A stretch of DNA of 8,473 nt from Dokdonella_A sp039926425 (GTDB taxonomy: Bacteria; Pseudomonadota; Gammaproteobacteria; Xanthomonadales; Rhodanobacteraceae): contig NZ_JBDSWZ010000022.1 in NCBI RefSeq assembly GCF_039926425.1, forward strand, positions 1-8,473. The letters are read 5' to 3'. Below the pieces are notes generated by a model. That model saw nothing but the letters and a program-made list of their open reading frames with translations. It did no database searches and was not told the DNA's origin. Shown piece after piece: positions 6,462 to 8,473 of this stretch. Each line of letters starts with the position of its first letter. Position 1 is the first letter of the stretch. A program made the position numbers and the translations under genes.

Positions 6462-7211
6462 CTAGACCGCATCCTCGCGCCGACGGCTGATCTCGACGGA
6501 CACGATGAGGATCGCGAGCAACACAGCCGACGATCCAATCGTTCCGAGGCCCAACGCGCCGCTGTCGGTCGGCTTCGTGAGGAAGTCGCCGAAGGTGGCG
6601 CCCAGTGGCCGGGTCAGCACGAACGCCAGCCAGAACAGCGCGACGCGATTCCATCGGGTGAGCACCGATGCGACGGCGATTGCAGCGATGACCGAGCCGA
6701 CAAGGATCGCGCCACCGAGAAAGCCGAGTCCGGAGTCGTCCGCAAGAAAATCGCCCAGTGCCGTTCCGAGCGTATTGGAGAACAGAATCGCCACCCAGTA
6801 GAAGAGTTCCGCCCGACGTGTGGTGATCGACTCCACCGACAGCGAGCCCTCCACAGCACGCCACGCGAGCAACACGGCCGCAAGGCTCGCCGCGATGATC
6901 GTTGAACCGGCTGCATAACCAAGACCCAGACTCCGGTCCATGAAGTCGGACAACGTGGTTCCGGCAGTGCTCGTGAGCAGCACGACACTCCAGAAAAGAA
7001 ACGGGCGGAATGACCGCGCTGCAAGCTGGAATCCGAGCGCGATCGCAAAGAGGCCGACGAGGATGATCGAGCTCACCGCGTAGCCGAGGCCCAGCGTCAT
7101 CGAGAACAGATCGCCCGCGGTTTCTCCAAGCGTGGTTGCCGCGATCTTGGTCACCCAGAACGCCAGCGTCACGGCTGCCACTTTGTTCGTCGTTCGTTCG
7201 CTGTCTGTCAT
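6462..7211 (-). CDS. Four-repeat integral membrane protein (DUF347/COG4705 type)
   Basis: This 249-residue inner-membrane protein is built from four related units of about 55-65 residues, each probably two helices. Each unit has a T-x-G-x-T-x-(G/S)-D core followed by a GLG(Y/F) turn. The core Asp residues are D34, D89, D154 and D209. The spacing 55/65/55 points to duplication of a two-unit block. Units 1 and 2 share SLGLGY-like turns, and unit 4 has the family-like GDFLTKP. This matches what I know of the DUF347 repeat found in COG4705 uncharacterised membrane proteins. About eight transmembrane segments are expected; there is no signal peptide, and the C-terminus is charged (SRRREDA). Acidic residues repeated inside membrane helices suggest ion or small-solute handling, but this is inference. 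The ATG at 7211 has a weak GGTGA ribosome site. A 14-bp palindrome lies about 40 bp upstream. Confidence 0.85.
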   Translation of the reverse strand: MTDSERTTNKVAAVTLAFWVTKIAATTLGETAGDLFSMTLGLGYAVSSIILVGLFAIALGFQLAARSFRPFLFWSVVLLTSTAGTTLSDFMDRSLGLGYAAGSTIIAASLAAVLLAWRAVEGSLSVESITTRRAELFYWVAILFSNTLGTALGDFLADDSGLGFLGGAILVGSVIAAIAVASVLTRWNRVALFWLAFVLTRPLGATFGDFLTKPTDSGALGLGTIGSSAVLLAILIVSVEISRRREDAV

Positions 7212-7250
7212 CGATCGTCACCGTGCGCGTCGAACGCAAGCGTAGCGGGC

Positions 7251-7264
7251 ATGGCTTAAGCCAT
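7251..7264. promoter_or_regulatory. 14-bp perfect palindrome upstream of the DUF347-type gene
   Basis: ATGGCTTAAGCCAT is perfectly self-complementary and sits about 40 bp upstream of the membrane-protein start codon, where an operator would overlap the promoter. No matching second copy was noticed in the window. The regulator is unknown. Confidence 0.35.
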
Positions 7265-7385
7265 TCTTAGGTTGGCACTGTTCGCGCTGCGCATCGTGTC
7301 GTTCGCAATCGCATGATGTCGATGCTGCGCTCGCCCATTCGATAATGCGCAAACCAACGCGCTACGCCTGTCCTTTGCGTGGGCG

Positions 7386-7414
7386 GCGGGACAACGACAG
7401 GCGGTTTGTCCCGC
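7386..7414. repeat. Inverted repeat downstream of the S9 peptidase gene
   Basis: A perfect 9-bp stem GCGGGACAA / TTGTCCCGC with an 11-nt loop lies about 70 bp beyond the S9 peptidase stop. Neither strand has a T-run next to it, so it is at best a weak or Rho-assisted terminator. Just before it on the minus strand is an ACCACGAAGCACACAAAAGG segment (about 7438-7457) of a type that recurs between genes in many bacteria. Confidence 0.4.
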
Positions 7415-7482
7415 GCAGCGCGACACTGCGACTTCCCCTTTTGTGTGCTTCGTGGTTCCGGTGTTTGCTTGTCTCTCGCAGA

Positions 7483-8473
7483 TCAGGGTGCGCCGTGCGC
7501 GCCAATGTTGTGATCGAGAAACGCGAGCAGTTTGACGAACAGCTCTTCTGTGTTCTTCTCGTCGTAGAACCCGTGACCTTCGGTGCGCTGATAAAGCCAC
7601 TCATGCTGGATATGCGCCTTGTTCATCGCCGACCGCATCGACTCGCCCTGCACCGGTGGAACACGCTGGTCCTGACCGCCGACGATCAACATCACTTTCG
7701 CCTTGAGGCGATCGAGGTGGGCAATCGGGGAACGGTCCCATTGCACCGATTCGTCTTCGCCGAGCACGGTCTTGAGATAGTTGTCGCCATAGCTCGACTG
7801 CGGAATGTCGCCGCGCGTGAACATCATGCGCAGGTCGTACACACCGACATAGCCGATCGCGCACTGGTACAGATCCGGTTCCTTCACCGCGCCCTCAAGC
7901 GCCGCATACCCGCCGTAGCTGCCGCCGAAGATGCAGATCCTCTTCGGGTCGGCGATGCCTTGCGCGACCGCCCAATGTGTCGCGTCGGTGACATCGTCCT
8001 GCATGCGCCCGCCCCACTCGCGGTGACCGGCCAGCTCGAATGCATGGCCATACCCGCCAGAGCCGCGAAAGTTCACCTGCAGCACTGCATACCCGCGGCT
8101 CGCCATCATCTGGACCTTCGGATCGAAGCCCCAGTCATCGCGAATCCCATACGGACCGCCGTGGACGAACACGACCATCGGCAGCTGTTTAGCCGTTTCG
8201 TGTTGCGGCGGTCGGGTCAGGTAACCGTGCAGCGGAAGCCCATCACGTGACTTCAGCGCAATGGGCTCGGAGGTGGCCATCTGTTCGGGTTTGATCCACG
8301 GGCGATTGCCGAGCAGGAATGTCGCCTTTTTCGTCTTCGCGTCGAGCAGGAAGAACTGGCCTGGATTGCGATCGCCCATCGCCTCGAACACCGAACGGCT
8401 GCCGTCGAACGAGCTGCTCGTCAGGCGCACGTCCTCGCCCGGAAACTGCTGCATCATCGCGGCAAGCAGCTTT
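7483..8473 (-). CDS. S9 family prolyl oligopeptidase-like serine peptidase (partial, N-terminus outside window)
   Basis: This is the C-terminal part of an S9 (prolyl oligopeptidase/acylaminoacyl-peptidase type) serine peptidase. The frame continues to the right window edge (KLLAAMMQQFPGED), so the Met codons at 8452-8457 are probably internal and most of the N-terminal beta-propeller is missing. The visible 330 codons hold the last propeller strands (GQFFLLDAKTKKATFLL) and the whole alpha/beta-hydrolase domain. It has the oxyanion-side FVHGGPYG, then NFRGSGGYG and the nucleophile elbow GGSYGGY (Ser codon 7918-7920). The acid lies in GGQDQRVPP (Asp codon 7669-7671) and the base in EGHGFYDE (His codon 7573-7575). 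All three catalytic residues are present, so the enzyme should be active if its N-terminus is intact. Many S9 paralogues in Xanthomonadales are exported, but the signal region is outside the window. It most likely cleaves short peptides. Confidence 0.93.
   Translation of the reverse strand, partial: KLLAAMMQQFPGEDVRLTSSSFDGSRSVFEAMGDRNPGQFFLLDAKTKKATFLLGNRPWIKPEQMATSEPIALKSRDGLPLHGYLTRPPQHETAKQLPMVVFVHGGPYGIRDDWGFDPKVQMMASRGYAVLQVNFRGSGGYGHAFELAGHREWGGRMQDDVTDATHWAVAQGIADPKRICIFGGSYGGYAALEGAVKEPDLYQCAIGYVGVYDLRMMFTRGDIPQSSYGDNYLKTVLGEDESVQWDRSPIAHLDRLKAKVMLIVGGQDQRVPPVQGESMRSAMNKAHIQHEWLYQRTEGHGFYDEKNTEELFVKLLAFLDHNIGAHGAP

Noticed and set aside
5980..7239. 419-codon open frame on the minus strand
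   Set aside because: It spans two recognised genes in a different frame. Its translation is Arg-rich with no family resemblance, and part of it mirrors the DUF1428 gene out of frame.
7425..7470. ACCACGAAG-like segment as a dispersed repeat or CRISPR-like unit
   Set aside because: Only one degenerate unit is present, with no tandem copies or spacers, so no array is supported.
7345..8250. 301-codon open frame on the + strand
   Set aside because: It is antisense to the S9 peptidase catalytic domain and has no recognisable domain.

Overview
The window looks like chromosomal DNA of a high-GC gammaproteobacterium, most likely a Xanthomonadales/Lysobacterales member. This rests on family resemblance, not on a search. 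The evidence is an OmpR-type winged-helix/transmembrane/TPR regulator, a DUF885 lipoprotein and an S9 peptidase of types common in that order, plus a REP hairpin whose outer sequence (GTAGGAGCGGCTTCAGCCGCGA) is typical of those genomes. I see no integrase, transposase, CRISPR array, rRNA or tRNA.

Left part (1-3404): a membrane-anchored winged-helix regulator runs leftward off the window edge. It is divergent from a complete DUF885 zinc-peptidase-like lipoprotein (1596-3404), and 213 bp of shared promoter region lie between them. A GC hairpin follows the DUF885 stop.

Middle part (3405-5174): a small FAS1/fasciclin protein with no signal peptide is read leftward and ends at a clear intrinsic terminator. 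It is divergent from a MerR-family regulator with a cobalamin-binding C-terminus (CarH/LitR architecture). The intergenic region holds three TGTAC repeats, two of them exactly 11 bp apart, running into the regulator start codon. This suggests an operator and autoregulation. The B12 ligand motif is intact, but two His positions tied to CarH light chemistry appear replaced by Val and Arg.

Remnant zone (5175-5893): directly after the regulator lies a decayed fragment of a second DUF885 gene (about 5214-5460). It covers the region around the metal site and carries an in-frame stop, a frameshift and a lost catalytic Glu. A REP-type long hairpin follows, then about 300 bp with nothing recognisable.

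Right part (5894-8473): three leftward genes. These are a DUF1428 (YbaA-like) protein, a four-repeat DUF347-type membrane protein with a 14-bp palindrome upstream, and the C-terminal catalytic half of an S9 prolyl-oligopeptidase-family serine peptidase that enters from the right edge. Spacing of 200-270 bp argues that these are separate transcription units.

Functionally the window reads as a chromosomal stretch of exported peptidases and one-component sensors. The most distinctive unit is the divergent B12-MerR regulator/fasciclin pair. The most distinctive genomic event is the DUF885 relic next to it.
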